From an uncultured Rhodobacterales bacterium (GTDB lineage: Bacteria; Pseudomonadota; Alphaproteobacteria; Rhodobacterales; Rhodobacteraceae): a stretch of DNA of 50,380 nucleotides. A program made the position numbers and the translations under genes. The DNA lies in NCBI GenBank assembly GCA_903873585.1, contig CAIQOV010000010.1:1-50380 (forward strand), in the 5' to 3' direction. Under the pieces are notes generated by a model, which did no database searches, was not told where the DNA came from, and saw nothing but the letters and a program-made list of their open reading frames with translations. Positions 1-10,873 of this stretch are shown here, in pieces (positions within the stretch are counted from its first letter, which is position 1; every line of letters starts with the position of its first letter).

Positions 1-70
1 AGAATCAACCATCCGCCGCGTTTGCCCCCGCCGTCGCAGCCAGGGCAGTTCCGGCATAGGAGTATGCGAC
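1..70 (+). promoter_or_regulatory. Leader and ribosome binding site of rplO
   Basis: No gene is identifiable in these first 70 bases. They are the spacer between the preceding spc-operon gene, which lies outside the window, and rplO. An AGGAG Shine-Dalgarno sequence around 58-62 is followed after a short spacer by the rplO ATG at 71. Confidence 0.5.
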
Positions 71-574
71 ATGAAACTGAATGAACTGCACGACAACGCC
101 GGTGCCTCGAAAAAGAAAAAGCGCGTCGCGCGTGGCCCGGGTTCGGGCAAGGGTAAAACCGCTGGCCGTGGCGTTAAGGGCCAAAAATCCCGTTCCGGCG
201 TGGCTTTGGGCGGCTATGAAGGCGGCCAAATGCCGCTGTATCGCCGTTTGCCGAAGCGCGGCTTTACCAAGCCGAACCAAAAAGAATTCGCCGTCGTCAA
301 CTTGGGCCTCATCGAGAAATTCATCGGTCTGGGCAAGCTCGACGCGTCGGTCACGATCACCGAAGACGCGCTGGTTGCGGCTGGCCTGACCAAAGCCAAG
401 CATGACGGCATTCGCGTGCTGGCAAAGGGTGTGATCACCACGAAAGTGACGCTGGAAGTCACCGGTGCCTCGGCTTCGGCGATCGAAGCTGTCGCTGCGG
501 CTGGTGGCACGCTGAAAGTGGCTGATCCGCTGCCCGTGTTCGGCAAGTCGGTTCGCAAGGTTCCGCTTGCATAA
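71..574 (+). CDS. rplO: 50S ribosomal protein L15
   Basis: L15 is a late-assembly protein of the large ribosomal subunit that contacts 23S rRNA. The 167-aa product starts [12 protein letters not shown] and has the family's basic, glycine-rich N-terminal extension (residues about 14-50, with [13 protein letters not shown] and KGQKSRSG), then the compact C-terminal domain. It is a little longer than the E. coli protein (144 aa), as is usual in alphaproteobacteria. It is followed by secY after about 110 bp in the conserved rplO-secY order of the spc operon. The ATG has a clear AGGAG upstream. Confidence 0.97.
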   Translation: MKLNELHDNAGASKKKKRVARGPGSGKGKTAGRGVKGQKSRSGVALGGYEGGQMPLYRRLPKRGFTKPNQKEFAVVNLGLIEKFIGLGKLDASVTITEDALVAAGLTKAKHDGIRVLAKGVITTKVTLEVTGASASAIEAVAAAGGTLKVADPLPVFGKSVRKVPLA

Positions 575-686
575 CGACTTGTGAGCGGCGCTAAGACCGC
601 TTACATCTGCGTTGATTTCCCGCGCCGCCGTCCGGAAATACCGGGTCGGCGGCGCAACACCAATAACCAACAAAGAAGGTCCGACC

Positions 687-2048
<1,362 letters not shown>

Positions 2049-2081
2049 GCTTAGGGTAGAACCACGCAGAAAGGCCGTACC

Positions 2082-2735
2082 ATGACAAACATCATCCTTC
2101 TTGGGCCCCCCGGTGCTGGCAAAGGCACGCAGGCCAAGCGTCTGGTGGATGAACGCGGCATGGTGCAGCTTTCGACGGGCGATATGCTGCGCGAAGCGCG
2201 CACATCTGGCACCGAGATGGGCCGAAAAGTGGCCGCCGTGATGGATGCGGGCCACCTTGTGACCGATGATATCGTGGTGGGGCTGATCGAAGAAAAGCTG
2301 AAAGCTGGCGGCGCTGCTGGCGGCTACATTTTTGATGGCTTTCCCCGCACGCTGAAGCAGGCCGATGCTTTGGGCGCGCTTATGGCGCGAATCGGCCAGC
2401 CGTTGGATGCCGTGATCGAACTGCGCGTGGATGACGAGGCGTTGAAGCAGCGCATCGTTGGCCGCTATACCTGCGGCGATTGTGGCGCGGTTTACCATGA
2501 CACCAACCATCCGCCAAAAGTTGCAGGCACCTGCGACGCTTGCGGTGGCACAACCATGAAGCGCCGCGCCGACGACACCGAAGAGGCGCTGCGCACCCGT
2601 ATGCTGGCCTACTACCGCGACACCTCGCCGCTGATTGGCTATTACTACGCCAAGGGCCAGCTTTCGACCGTCGATGGCTTGGCCGAGATGGACGCCGTGG
2701 CCGCTGCCGTGGCGAAAGTTCTTGACACGAAGTGA
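2082..2735 (+). CDS. adk: Adenylate kinase
   Basis: Catalyses ATP + AMP = 2 ADP in the cytosol. The 217-aa product has the P-loop GPPGAGKGT (residues 8-16), the AMP-binding stretch STGDMLR (31-37), DGFPRT (85-90) and a long LID. The LID carries four cysteines (C131, C134, C151, C154) spaced CxxC-N16-CxxC, which predicts a structural zinc site as in the zinc-containing adenylate kinases. It lies between secY and rpsM, the normal alphaproteobacterial position; no map, infA or rpmJ is present here. Confidence 0.97.
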   Translation: MTNIILLGPPGAGKGTQAKRLVDERGMVQLSTGDMLREARTSGTEMGRKVAAVMDAGHLVTDDIVVGLIEEKLKAGGAAGGYIFDGFPRTLKQADALGALMARIGQPLDAVIELRVDDEALKQRIVGRYTCGDCGAVYHDTNHPPKVAGTCDACGGTTMKRRADDTEEALRTRMLAYYRDTSPLIGYYYAKGQLSTVDGLAEMDAVAAAVAKVLDTK

Positions 2736-2737
2736 TT

Positions 2738-2753
2738 AGGCCCTAGCGGGCCT
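2738..2753 (+). terminator. Short hairpin after adk
   Basis: A 6-bp perfect stem, AGGCCC (2738-2743) and GGGCCT (2748-2753), with a TAGC loop sits just after the adk stop. There is no T-run behind it, so it is at best a weak terminator, pause or processing site inside the operon. Confidence 0.35.
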
Positions 2754-2781
2754 TGACGCCTGTTAGAAAAGCCCATATTGC
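2753..2781 (+). promoter_or_regulatory. Possible sigma-70 promoter for rpsM
   Basis: The adk-rpsM gap is about 160 bp, unusually long for this operon. It contains TTGACG at 2753-2758, then 17 bp, then TATTGC at 2776-2781. This could be an internal promoter for the rpsM-rpsK-rpoA-rplQ part. The -10 match is only moderate, so this is a proposal from sequence alone. Confidence 0.35.
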
Positions 2782-2894
2782 ACGGCGTCCTGCTGCGGAA
2801 TCACGCGGCAGGTAATCGTTTCTGGCGGGCTTGCCCGCTGGGTTGTGAAAAAAGGTTCTGGTACCACGGAACCGCAACATAAAGGAAAACACGT

Positions 2895-3263
2895 TTGGCA
2901 CGTATTGCTGGCGTAAACATCCCCACCGCAAAGCGCGTTCCGATTGCGCTTCAATACATCACCGGCATCGGCGCACATAACGCCGAGACGATCTGCGAAT
3001 CGCTGAAGATTGACCGCGCACGCCGCGTCAACCAGCTGACAGACGCCGAAGTGTTGGCGATCCGCGAATTTATCGATGCGAACTTCACCGTGGAAGGCGA
3101 CCTGCGTCGCGAAACCTCGATGAACATCAAGCGTCTGATGGACCTTGGCTGCTACCGTGGCCTGCGTCACCGCAAAGGTCTGCCGGTTCGTGGCCAGCGC
3201 ACGCATACCAATGCGCGCACCCGCAAGGGCCCGGCCAAAGCCATCGCCGGCAAGAAGAAATAA
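2895..3263 (+). CDS. rpsM: 30S ribosomal protein S13
   Basis: S13 sits in the head of the small subunit and contacts 16S rRNA and the P-site tRNA. The 122-aa product reads (M)[14 protein letters not shown] and contains the [11 protein letters not shown] helix-hairpin-helix region and the basic tail [17 protein letters not shown]. The start is a TTG at 2895; AAAGGA at 2881-2886 is well placed for it, and the family N-terminus begins exactly here. rpsK follows after 15 bp. Confidence 0.97.
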   Translation: MARIAGVNIPTAKRVPIALQYITGIGAHNAETICESLKIDRARRVNQLTDAEVLAIREFIDANFTVEGDLRRETSMNIKRLMDLGCYRGLRHRKGLPVRGQRTHTNARTRKGPAKAIAGKKK

Positions 3264-3278
3264 GAGGGGCACAGATAA

Positions 3279-3680
3279 ATGGCACGTGATACCAGCAAAA
3301 CTGCTGCCCGCACCAAGAAGAAAGAACGTAAGAACATCGCCGCTGGCGTGGCGCATGTGAATTCTTCCTTCAACAACACCAAAATCCTGATCTCTGACGT
3401 GCAAGGCAATGCGATTGCTTGGTCGTCGGCGGGCACGATGGGCTTTAAGGGGTCGCGCAAATCGACCCCCTATGCCGCCCAGATGGCCGCAGAAGATGCC
3501 GGCAAGAAAGCCCAAGAACACGGCGTGAAAACGCTGGAAGTCGAAGTGCAAGGTCCGGGTTCGGGCCGTGAATCGGCTTTGCGCGCCTTGGCGGCTGTTG
3601 GCTTCAACATCACCTCGATCCGCGATGTGACGCCCTTGGCCCACAACGGCTGCCGTCCGCCCAAGCGCCGTCGCGTCTAA
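3279..3680 (+). CDS. rpsK: 30S ribosomal protein S11
   Basis: S11 forms part of the platform of the small subunit next to the 3' end of 16S rRNA. The 133-aa product shows the S11 core: [18 protein letters not shown], the [20 protein letters not shown] segment, [16 protein letters not shown], and the ending [17 protein letters not shown]. It directly follows rpsM with an AGGGG ribosome binding site. Confidence 0.97.
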   Translation: MARDTSKTAARTKKKERKNIAAGVAHVNSSFNNTKILISDVQGNAIAWSSAGTMGFKGSRKSTPYAAQMAAEDAGKKAQEHGVKTLEVEVQGPGSGRESALRALAAVGFNITSIRDVTPLAHNGCRPPKRRRV

Positions 3681-3696
3681 TCGGATTTCTATCTCG

Positions 3697-3722
3697 TCGG
3701 GCCGTGCTTTCGCGCGGCCCGA
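3697..3722 (+). terminator. Hairpin between rpsK and rpoA
   Basis: TCGGGCCG (3697-3704) pairs perfectly with CGGCCCGA (3715-3722) around a 10-nt loop, followed by a moderately T-rich stretch. It lies in the 127-bp rpsK-rpoA gap and could cause partial termination or RNA processing that tunes rpoA relative to the ribosomal genes. Confidence 0.4.
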
Positions 3723-3807
3723 TGTCGTTGTTTGAACTTGAATGAAGATCCTCGGGCGTCTGCTGTCATTCGGACCATAGGCAGCGGGCAAGTATGGAGG
3801 CTATAGC

Positions 3808-4824
3808 ATGATCCACAAGAACTGGCTGGAACTGATTAAACCGCAACAACTGGCTGTCAAAGCCGGTGCGGATGCACAGCGCAGCGCGACCTTGGTCGCC
3901 GAACCGCTAGAGCGTGGCTTTGGCCTGACGCTGGGCAACGCGCTGCGCCGCGTTCTGCTGGGCTCGTTGCAAGGGGCGGCCATCACCTCGGTGCAAATTG
4001 ACAATGTGCTGCACGAATTCTCTAGCGTGGCTGGCGTGCGCGAAGATGTCACTGACATCGTGCTGAACCTGAAAGGCGTGCGCCTGAAGATGGATGTCGA
4101 AGGGCCAAAGCGCCTGTCGATCTCTGCCAAAGGCCCGGGCGTTGTGACCGCTGGCGATATTTCGGAATCCGCAGGGATCGAGATTTTGAACCGCGAGCAT
4201 ATCGTTTGCCACTTGGATGATGGCGCTGACGTGTTCATGGAACTGACGGTAAACACCGGCAAGGGCTATGTTTCGGCTGATAAGAACCGCCCCGAAGATG
4301 CGCCGATTGGCTTGATTCCGATCGATGCGATTTTCTCGCCGGTTAAGAAAGTGTCCTACGAAGTCACGCCGACCCGCGAAGGTCAGGTGCTGGACTATGA
4401 CAAGCTGACGTTGAAAGTTGAAACCGACGGTTCGCTGACGCCGGATGACGCCGTGGCCTATGCTGCGCGCATCTTGCAAGACCAACTGGCCGTGTTCGTC
4501 AACTTCGACGAGCCGGAATCGTCGAACAAAGGCATCGAAGACGCAGGGCTGGAGTTCAACCCGCTGCTTTTGAAGAAAGTCGACGAGTTGGAACTGTCGG
4601 TCCGTTCGGCCAACTGCCTGAAGAACGACAATATCGTGTACATCGGCGATCTGATCCAGAAAACCGAAGCCGAAATGCTGCGCACGCCGAACTTTGGCCG
4701 CAAGTCCTTGAACGAAATCAAGGAAGTGCTGTCGGGCATGGGGCTGCACTTGGGCATGGAAGTCGAAGATTGGCCGCCAGAGAATATCGAAGATCTGGCC
4801 AAGCGCTTCGAAGACCAGTTCTAA
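3808..4824 (+). CDS. rpoA: DNA-directed RNA polymerase alpha subunit
   Basis: The alpha subunit dimerises to nucleate RNA polymerase assembly; its C-terminal domain contacts UP elements and activators. The 338-aa product has the N-terminal domain with [20 protein letters not shown] (residues about 32-51) and the C-terminal domain with [22 protein letters not shown] and [14 protein letters not shown]. Its length is normal. An AGG-rich site precedes the ATG at 3808. Confidence 0.97.
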   Translation: MIHKNWLELIKPQQLAVKAGADAQRSATLVAEPLERGFGLTLGNALRRVLLGSLQGAAITSVQIDNVLHEFSSVAGVREDVTDIVLNLKGVRLKMDVEGPKRLSISAKGPGVVTAGDISESAGIEILNREHIVCHLDDGADVFMELTVNTGKGYVSADKNRPEDAPIGLIPIDAIFSPVKKVSYEVTPTREGQVLDYDKLTLKVETDGSLTPDDAVAYAARILQDQLAVFVNFDEPESSNKGIEDAGLEFNPLLLKKVDELELSVRSANCLKNDNIVYIGDLIQKTEAEMLRTPNFGRKSLNEIKEVLSGMGLHLGMEVEDWPPENIEDLAKRFEDQF

Positions 4825-4832
4825 ACCAATAA

Positions 4833-4854
4833 GGGTGCGTGCTAGCACGCACCC
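4833..4854 (+). repeat. Perfect palindrome after rpoA
   Basis: GGGTGCGTGC (4833-4842) and its exact complement GCACGCACCC (4845-4854) are separated by TA, which gives a very stable hairpin directly behind the rpoA stop. There is no T-run, so a processing, stabilising or pausing role is more likely than full termination, since rplQ still follows 108 bp later. Confidence 0.5.
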
Positions 4855-4962
4855 TACGAAATGCCCGTGTAGGCGGGGAAGATTGGGTCGCAAGACCCCA
4901 AGGAGAGTGGGACCGCACGTAGGGCCCGCCAGACAAAGCAAAACACGTTCTAGGAGAACATC

Positions 4963-5382
4963 ATGAACCACGGCTCCGGCTACCGCCGCCTAAACCGCAC
5001 CCACGAACACCGCAAAGCGATGTTCGCCAACATGTGCGGTTCGCTCATCGAGCATGAGCAGATCAAGACCACTTTGCCCAAGGCAAAAGAACTGCGTCCG
5101 ATCATCGAAAAGCTGGTCACTTTGGCCAAGCGCGGCGATCTGCACGCCCGCCGTCAGGCTTCGTCGCAACTGAAGCAAGAGCAGTATGTGGCCCGCCTGT
5201 TTGAAATTCTGGGCCCGCGCTACAAAGAGCGTCAGGGCGGCTATGTGCGCGTTCTGAAGGCAGGCTTCCGCTACGGCGACATGGCCCCGATGGCGATCAT
5301 CGAATTCGTTGACCGTGACCCGTCTGCAAAAGGCGCTGCCGACAAGGCGCGCGTTGCGGCTGAAGACAACTACGAAAGCTAA
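4963..5382 (+). CDS. rplQ: 50S ribosomal protein L17
   Basis: L17 lies near the tunnel exit of the large subunit. The 139-aa product starts [20 protein letters not shown] and contains the family segments [19 protein letters not shown] and [27 protein letters not shown]. It is the last gene of the operon; AGGAG precedes the ATG and a strong terminator follows. Confidence 0.97.
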   Translation: MNHGSGYRRLNRTHEHRKAMFANMCGSLIEHEQIKTTLPKAKELRPIIEKLVTLAKRGDLHARRQASSQLKQEQYVARLFEILGPRYKERQGGYVRVLKAGFRYGDMAPMAIIEFVDRDPSAKGAADKARVAAEDNYES

Positions 5383-5405
5383 TCTGCGCTTATAGCGCGA
5401 TTTCA

Positions 5406-5438
5406 AGGGCCTGCACCGATGGTGCGGGCCCTTTGCTT
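5406..5438 (+). terminator. Rho-independent terminator of the ribosomal operon
   Basis: A 12-bp stem (5406-5417 with 5421-5432, one G-T wobble) with a GAT loop is followed by a T-rich run TTTGCTT. It lies 24 bp after rplQ and before rarA. Confidence 0.8.
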
Positions 5439-5460
5439 ATGGCGGCTTCCGGCGTAACCT

Positions 5461-6774
5461 ATGCCCATGTCTGATCTGTTCGACACCCCCAAATCTGCCA
5501 TCCCAGCGCCCCGCCCGCTGGCCGACCGTTTGCGCCCGCAAACCTTGGCCGAGGTGATCGGCCAATCGCACGTGCTATCGCCCCAAGGCCCGCTTGGGTC
5601 GATGATCGGCGCGCATTCGCTGTCGTCGTTGATCTTGTGGGGCCCGCCCGGGGTGGGCAAAACCACCATCGCGCGGCTGTTGGCGCAGCAGACTGACCTA
5701 GCCTTTGTGCAAATCTCGGCCATTTTCACCGGTGTGCCCGATCTGCGCAAAGTGTTTGAAACCGCCAAAATCCGCCGCCAGAACGGGCAAGGTACGTTGC
5801 TGTTTGTCGACGAAATCCACCGTTTCAACAAAGCGCAGCAAGACGGCTTTTTGCCCTATATGGAAGATGGCACGATCCTTTTGGTGGGCGCCACCACCGA
5901 AAACCCCAGTTTTGAACTGAACGCCGCGCTTTTGTCGCGCGCGCAAGTGATCGTGCTAGAACGCCTGTCGCCCGTCGATCTAGAGCGTTTGGCGCAACGC
6001 GCTGAACAAGACTTGCAGCGCGCCCTGCCGCTGGATGGCTTTGCGCGTGAAACGCTGATCGAGATGGCCGATGGCGATGGCCGCACCTTGTTGAACCTGA
6101 TCGAACAGGTCGCGGCTTGGTCGCTGACCCAGCCCTTAACCTCTGACCAGCTTTCCATCCGCCTGATGCGGCGTGCTAGCAAGTATGACAAATCGGGGGA
6201 CGAGCATTACAACCTGATCTCGGCCCTGCACAAATCTGTGCGCGGGTCTGACCCTGATGCTGCGCTGTATTGGTTTGCCCGTATGTTGGAAGGCGGCGAA
6301 GACCCGCGCTTTTTAGCCCGCCGCATCACCCGCATGGCGGTGGAGGACATCGGCCTTGCCGACCCGCAGGCGCAAGAGGTGTGCCTTGCCTCGTGGCAAA
6401 CCTATGAACGGTTGGGGTCGCCCGAAGGTGAGTTGGCCCTAGCCCAAGCCGTGGTTTACCTAGCGCTCGCCCCCAAATCGAACGGGGTTTATGCGGCCTA
6501 TAAGGCGGCGCGCGAAGCGGCGCGGCAAACGGGGTCGCTGCCGCCGCCGTTGCACATACGCCCCGCGCCGACCAAGCTGATGAAAGAATTGGGCTACGGT
6601 GCAACCTATGCTTATGATCACGACGCCGAAGATGCTTTTTCGGGCCAGAACTATTTCCCCGATGCCATGAAGCGCCCCATCTATTACGCCCCGCCTGAGC
6701 GTGGCTTTGAACGTGATCTGAACAAGCGCATCGAATACTTCGCCAAACTGCGGGCCAAACGCCAAGCTGACTAA
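5461..6774 (+). CDS. rarA: Replication-associated recombination protein RarA (MgsA), AAA+ ATPase
   Basis: RarA acts at stalled replication forks and is related to clamp-loader ATPases and eukaryotic WRNIP1. The 437-aa product has the Walker A motif GPPGVGKTT, Walker B LLFVDEIHRF, sensor 1 GATTENPSFE, and the C-terminal segments YDKSGDEHYNLISALHKSVRGSDPDAALYW, GGEDPRFLARR and NYFPD that mark the family. Two candidate starts lie 6 bp apart (5461 and 5467); neither has a strong Shine-Dalgarno, and the second gives the more family-like MSDLFD. It stands alone after the ribosomal operon. Confidence 0.95.
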   Translation: MPMSDLFDTPKSAIPAPRPLADRLRPQTLAEVIGQSHVLSPQGPLGSMIGAHSLSSLILWGPPGVGKTTIARLLAQQTDLAFVQISAIFTGVPDLRKVFETAKIRRQNGQGTLLFVDEIHRFNKAQQDGFLPYMEDGTILLVGATTENPSFELNAALLSRAQVIVLERLSPVDLERLAQRAEQDLQRALPLDGFARETLIEMADGDGRTLLNLIEQVAAWSLTQPLTSDQLSIRLMRRASKYDKSGDEHYNLISALHKSVRGSDPDAALYWFARMLEGGEDPRFLARRITRMAVEDIGLADPQAQEVCLASWQTYERLGSPEGELALAQAVVYLALAPKSNGVYAAYKAAREAARQTGSLPPPLHIRPAPTKLMKELGYGATYAYDHDAEDAFSGQNYFPDAMKRPIYYAPPERGFERDLNKRIEYFAKLRAKRQAD

Positions 6775-6827
6775 GCGGCCCGTGGCGAAAGGTTGACAAT
6801 TTCCTCAGACACGCCCAAGGAACGCTG

Positions 6828-7181
6828 ATGATCTGGACCCTTTCACAAGTCGCCCTTGGCGGCGCGCTCGGCTCTGTGCTGCGCTATCTCACGATTTCGT
6901 GGATCGGCGCGCCCTTGGCCACGCTGGCGGTGAATGTTCTGGGCAGCTTTGTCATGGGGGTTTTGTTTGTGGCTTTGTCTGGCCGCACGCACCTATCCCC
7001 CCTTCTGATGACCGGTATCTTGGGCGGTTTCACCACATTTTCCGCCTTTTCGCTGGATGCGTGGAAACTGTGGCAAGCGGGCCAAAGTGGCAACGCGCTT
7101 GGCTATATCGCGGCCTCGGTCGGTCTTTCCCTTATTGCTGTAGCTTTGGGCGCTACCCTCACCGAAAGGGTCCTCGCATGA
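6828..7181 (+). CDS. crcB: Fluoride ion channel CrcB/FluC
   Basis: Exports fluoride as a dual-topology dimer in the inner membrane. The 117-aa product has four hydrophobic segments and the family motifs GGALGSVLRY, NVLGSF (residues about 35-40) and GGFTTFSAFSLD, which line the fluoride pores. AAGGAA precedes the ATG. Its TGA overlaps the ATG of rluC (ATGA), so the two are translationally coupled. I see no fluoride riboswitch upstream. Confidence 0.93.
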   Translation: MIWTLSQVALGGALGSVLRYLTISWIGAPLATLAVNVLGSFVMGVLFVALSGRTHLSPLLMTGILGGFTTFSAFSLDAWKLWQAGQSGNALGYIAASVGLSLIAVALGATLTERVLA

Positions 7182-8215
7182 GCGCCGTTCAACTGATCAC
7201 CGTGACCGAGGATGAAGGCGAACAGCGCCTTGATCGTTGGATCAAACGCAAATTCCCTCAGATCACCCAAGGGGCCATCGAAAAGATGTGCCGCACAGGG
7301 CAATTGCGGGTAGAATCGGGGCGGGTGAAGGCCTCTGACCACGTTCTGCCCGGCCAAGTCGTGCGCATCCCGCCCTTGCCCGATACGCCGGCACCGGAAC
7401 CCGTGTCAGATGGCAAGATCAGTGCCGCCGATACCAAGATGATCCAAAACGCCGTACTGTGGAAGGATGAGCATATGATCATCCTGAACAAGCCCGCTGG
7501 CCTTGCTTCCCAAGGCGGTTCCGGCATGGGCGAACGCCATGTCGACGGTTTGGCCGAGGCTTTGAAGTTTGGCTACAAAGACAAGCCCAAACTGGTGCAC
7601 CGGCTTGATAAAGACACCTCTGGCCTGTTGATGCTGGCGCGCACCGACCGTGTGGCGCGCAGGCTTTCAGAAGCGCTTCGCCACCGCAACACGCGCAAGA
7701 TTTATTGGGCTTTGGTCGCCGGTGTGCCTAACCCCAAGCAAGGCTCGATCAAATACGGGTTGATGAAAGCGCCGGGGGGCCGTGGTGAGGGCGAAAAGAT
7801 GCTGTGCATCCATCCCGCCAAGATGGCCGAATATCCCGATGCCAAACGCGCGCAGACCGATTTCTTCACGCTGTGGTTCTTGGGCGCGCGGATGTCTTGG
7901 ATGGCGCTGGAACCTGTCACAGGCCGCACCCACCAGTTGCGCGCGCATATGGCCGAGATGGGCCACCCGATTGCGGGCGATGGCAAATATGGCGGCAACA
8001 CCGCCGATAACATGGGCGACGGCTGGGGCGCATCTATCGGCGGCGACGTGTCGCGCAAGCTGCACCTGCACGCGCGGTCGTTGACGGTAGAGCACCCCGT
8101 GACGGGAGAGATGATGACCTTCACCGCCCCCTTGCCCGACCACATGGCCAAGACGTGGAAAATGCTGGACTGGAACGAAAAGGACGTTCCCGCCGACCCG
8201 TTCGGGGGCAGGTAA
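7178..8215 (+). CDS. rluC: 23S rRNA pseudouridine synthase, RluC family
   Basis: Isomerises specific uridines in 23S rRNA. The 345-aa product has an N-terminal S4 RNA-binding domain (about residues 10-70, QRLDRWIKRKFPQ), then the RluA-family catalytic domain with the motif LVHRLDKDTSGLL holding the catalytic Asp, and HQLRAHMAEMGHPIAGDGKYGG. The frame is open upstream inside crcB, but the ATG at 7178, overlapping the crcB stop, gives the normal N-terminus. It overlaps the next gene by one base. Confidence 0.92.
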   Translation: MSAVQLITVTEDEGEQRLDRWIKRKFPQITQGAIEKMCRTGQLRVESGRVKASDHVLPGQVVRIPPLPDTPAPEPVSDGKISAADTKMIQNAVLWKDEHMIILNKPAGLASQGGSGMGERHVDGLAEALKFGYKDKPKLVHRLDKDTSGLLMLARTDRVARRLSEALRHRNTRKIYWALVAGVPNPKQGSIKYGLMKAPGGRGEGEKMLCIHPAKMAEYPDAKRAQTDFFTLWFLGARMSWMALEPVTGRTHQLRAHMAEMGHPIAGDGKYGGNTADNMGDGWGASIGGDVSRKLHLHARSLTVEHPVTGEMMTFTAPLPDHMAKTWKMLDWNEKDVPADPFGGR

Positions 8216-8922
8216 TGTCAAACTGGCGTCCCAAGCGGTTCTGGAAAGCGGCCAGCGTCGTGGTCGAAGAGGGCGGCTTTGCGGTGCTCCTTGATGACCG
8301 CCCTGTCAAAACCCCCGCCAAACAGCCGCTGCTGTTGCCGACCCAAGCGCTGGCAGCGCTGGTCGCGGCGGAATGGGATGCGCAAAGCGGTCTTGTGAAC
8401 CCCGAAACCATGCCCATCACCCGCATGGCCAATTCCGCCATCGACAAGGTCGTGCCGCAATATCACGAAGTCGCAACCTTGCTGACCGCTTACGGCGAAA
8501 CCGATCACCTGTGCTACCGCGCCACCCATCCGCCCGCCCTTGCCGCACAGCAAGCTTTGGCGTGGGACCCGCTGCTGGATTGGGCCTCTACCGCCCTGCA
8601 AGCGCCGCTGCACACCACCGCAGGCATTGTGCCAATCGCGCAAGACCCCGCCGTTCTGGCGCGTCTGAAAGATCAAGTTCTTGCCCTTGGCAATTTCAAA
8701 CTGGCGGCGTTTCATGATCTGGTGTCGATCTCGGGGTCTTTGGTGCTGGCCTTTGCCGTGGGGCAGGGGCGTTTGACGGCGCAAGAGGGGTGGAAATTGT
8801 CACGCCTTGATGAAGATTGGCAAATTGCTCTGTGGGGCGAAGATGAAGATGCCGCCGTCGCCGCTGCGCTAAAGCAAGACGCCTTTCACTTGGCGGCGCG
8901 CTTTTTTGCCCTGTGCGGCTAG
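8215..8922 (+). CDS. ATP12 family F1-ATPase assembly chaperone
   Basis: The ATP12 family (in mitochondria it protects the F1 alpha subunit during ATP synthase assembly) is widespread in alphaproteobacteria. The 235-aa product has the typical N-terminal pattern RFWKAASVVVEEGGFAVLLDDRPVKTPAKQPL, the central EWDAQ and MPITRMANSAIDKV, and the C-terminal ALxxDEDWQIALWGEDEDA-like region. The ATG at 8215 overlaps the rluC stop (TAATG), with GGGGGCAGG just upstream. The role in F1 assembly is inferred from the family. Confidence 0.88.
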   Translation: MSNWRPKRFWKAASVVVEEGGFAVLLDDRPVKTPAKQPLLLPTQALAALVAAEWDAQSGLVNPETMPITRMANSAIDKVVPQYHEVATLLTAYGETDHLCYRATHPPALAAQQALAWDPLLDWASTALQAPLHTTAGIVPIAQDPAVLARLKDQVLALGNFKLAAFHDLVSISGSLVLAFAVGQGRLTAQEGWKLSRLDEDWQIALWGEDEDAAVAAALKQDAFHLAARFFALCG

Positions 8923-9050
8923 GGCACGGTCGGCTTGCCATTGGTGGGAACGCGCTACGCCTTGACCTTCCCGCCGCATCGCGGAAGATGCGGGTGGGGT
9001 TCAAGAATGGGCCCGCTTGCAATGCCCAAGGGATATCAGGAAGAAACCGC

Positions 9051-10067
9051 ATGATAAAATCCCTTACGCTCGGCGCAATCGCCGCTTTGTGCCTGATGGC
9101 AAGCATGGCCGTTGCAGGCACGCTAGAGGATGTCAAAGCGCGGGGTACCCTGACTTGCGGCGTTAACACCGGCCTGACCGGCTTTGGCGCGCCCGATGCC
9201 AAGGGGGCTTACCAAGGGTTTGACGCCGCCCTGTGCAAAGCCGTTGCCGCCGCCGTTCTGGGCGATGCCACCAAGGTGCGCTACGTGCCCAACACCGTGC
9301 AAGACGCCTTCGCCGCCCTATCCTCGGGCGAGGTGGATCTTTTGGCGCGTAATGTCACATGGACGTTTTCGCGCGACACTGACCTGAAATTCGACTTTCC
9401 CGTTGTCAGCTATTTCGATGGCCAAGGGTTCTTGGTGCAAAAAACCCTCGGCGTGTCTTCGGCCCGCGAACTGGACGGTGCGCGGATTTGTGTGCAATCG
9501 GGATCGGCGGCGGAAGCGAACCTGACCGATTACTTCAAGGCCAACGGTATCAAATACATCGCGGTCTTTGTGGCAGACGACGGCGAAGCGCAGCGCCAGT
9601 TTCTGGCGGGTGCCTGCGATACGATCACGGCGGATGTGTCGGTGCTGTCGGCCCAACGGGCAACGATGATTGGATCGGATGCCTATGTGATCTTGCCGGA
9701 AGTCATCTCGAAAGAGCCTTTGGGCCCTGTGGTGCGCCACGGCGACAACGCATGGGGCGATATTGTGCGCTGGACCTATTATGCCCTTTTGACGGCCGAA
9801 GAAAAAGGCATCACCAAGGCCAATATCGACGAGGTTGCCACCGCCACCCAAGACCCCGAAGTGCGCCGCCTGCTGGGGCTAGAGGGCGACATGGGCCTGA
9901 TGCTGGGCCTTGACCCCGATTGGGCCAAACGTGCCATCGCCGCTTCAGGCAATTACGGCGAGATATTTGAGGCCAATATCGGCATCACCACCCCCGTCAA
10001 ACTGGCGCGTGGCCTGAACGCGTTGTGGACCCAAGGCGGCCTCCAATACGCCCCGCCCTTCCGCTAA
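9051..10067 (+). CDS. aapJ: General L-amino-acid ABC transporter, periplasmic binding protein (AapJ/BztA type)
   Basis: Binds amino acids in the periplasm for an ABC importer. The 338-aa product begins with a signal peptide ([23 protein letters not shown], cleavage probably after AVA) and continues [23 protein letters not shown], characteristic of AapJ/BztA. Later family segments include [16 protein letters not shown] and [18 protein letters not shown] precedes the ATG at 9051. The ATPase gene follows after 14 bp. In the usual aapJQMP/bztABCD operons two permease genes lie between; here they are absent. Confidence 0.9.
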   Translation: MIKSLTLGAIAALCLMASMAVAGTLEDVKARGTLTCGVNTGLTGFGAPDAKGAYQGFDAALCKAVAAAVLGDATKVRYVPNTVQDAFAALSSGEVDLLARNVTWTFSRDTDLKFDFPVVSYFDGQGFLVQKTLGVSSARELDGARICVQSGSAAEANLTDYFKANGIKYIAVFVADDGEAQRQFLAGACDTITADVSVLSAQRATMIGSDAYVILPEVISKEPLGPVVRHGDNAWGDIVRWTYYALLTAEEKGITKANIDEVATATQDPEVRRLLGLEGDMGLMLGLDPDWAKRAIAASGNYGEIFEANIGITTPVKLARGLNALWTQGGLQYAPPFR

Positions 10068-10081
10068 CCGTCAGAACTGTG

Positions 10082-10840
10082 ATGCGTGACCATCCCCCCC
10101 TTGACCGCTCTGCCGTGCAGATCACGGGCATGAACAAATGGTTCGGCCCGTTTCACGTGCTGCGCGATATCAATCTGACCGTGCAAAAGGGCGAAAAGAT
10201 CGTGATTTGCGGCCCGTCAGGGTCGGGCAAATCAACCCTGATCCGCTGCATCAATCGGCTGGAAGAGCATCAGACGGGCCAGATCATCGTCGACGGCACA
10301 GAGCTGACATCCGACCTGAAGAACATCGACAAAGTGCGATCCGAGGTGGGGATGGTCTTTCAACAGTTCAACCTGTTCCCGCATCTGACCATTCTCGAAA
10401 ACCTAACGCTTGCGCCCATGGCGGTGCGAAAAGTGGCCAAGAAAGACGCCGAAGAGACGGCGATGTATTTTCTGACCAAGGTCAAAATCCCTGAACAGGC
10501 GCACAAATACCCCAGCCAATTGTCGGGCGGCCAGCAACAGCGCGTGGCCATCGCGCGGTCTTTGTGCATGAAGCCGCGTATCATGCTGTTTGATGAGCCG
10601 ACTTCGGCCCTTGATCCTGAAATGATCAAAGAAGTGCTCGATACCATCATCGACTTGGCAAAAGAGGGTATGACGATGCTGTGCGTCACCCACGAGATGG
10701 GCTTTGCCCAAGCGGTGGCCGATCGGGTGATCTTTATGGATCAAGGCCAGATTGTTGAACAGAACGATCCAAAGACCTTCTTCACCCAGCCGAAATCTGA
10801 CCGCACCAAGCTGTTTCTAAGCCAGATATTAGGCCACTAG
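10082..10840 (+). CDS. aapP: General L-amino-acid ABC transporter, ATP-binding protein (AapP/BztD type)
   Basis: Cytoplasmic ATPase that energises amino-acid import. The 252-aa product has Walker [10 protein letters not shown], the Q-loop [12 protein letters not shown], the signature LSGGQQQR, Walker [15 protein letters not shown] and the H-loop [23 protein letters not shown] near the start is typical of polar amino-acid transporter ATPases. It follows the binding-protein gene directly and is closed by a strong hairpin. The permeases it would need are not in this window. Confidence 0.9.
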   Translation: MRDHPPLDRSAVQITGMNKWFGPFHVLRDINLTVQKGEKIVICGPSGSGKSTLIRCINRLEEHQTGQIIVDGTELTSDLKNIDKVRSEVGMVFQQFNLFPHLTILENLTLAPMAVRKVAKKDAEETAMYFLTKVKIPEQAHKYPSQLSGGQQQRVAIARSLCMKPRIMLFDEPTSALDPEMIKEVLDTIIDLAKEGMTMLCVTHEMGFAQAVADRVIFMDQGQIVEQNDPKTFFTQPKSDRTKLFLSQILGH

Positions 10841-10843
10841 GGC

Positions 10844-10866
10844 GGATGGGCGCATAGCGCCCATCC
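10844..10866. terminator. Bidirectional terminator between aapP and the sixA-like gene
   Basis: GGATGGGCGC (10844-10853) pairs perfectly with GCGCCCATCC (10857-10866) around an ATA loop. It lies between two convergent genes, 4 bp after the plus-strand stop and 7 bp from the minus-strand stop, so it probably ends both transcripts. Confidence 0.7.
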
Positions 10867-10873
10867 AACTCCT

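Noticed and set aside
6775-6827. Possible fluoride riboswitch before crcB
   Set aside because: The gap is only 53 bp and I could not find the conserved pseudoknot pattern; only a ribosome binding site is visible.
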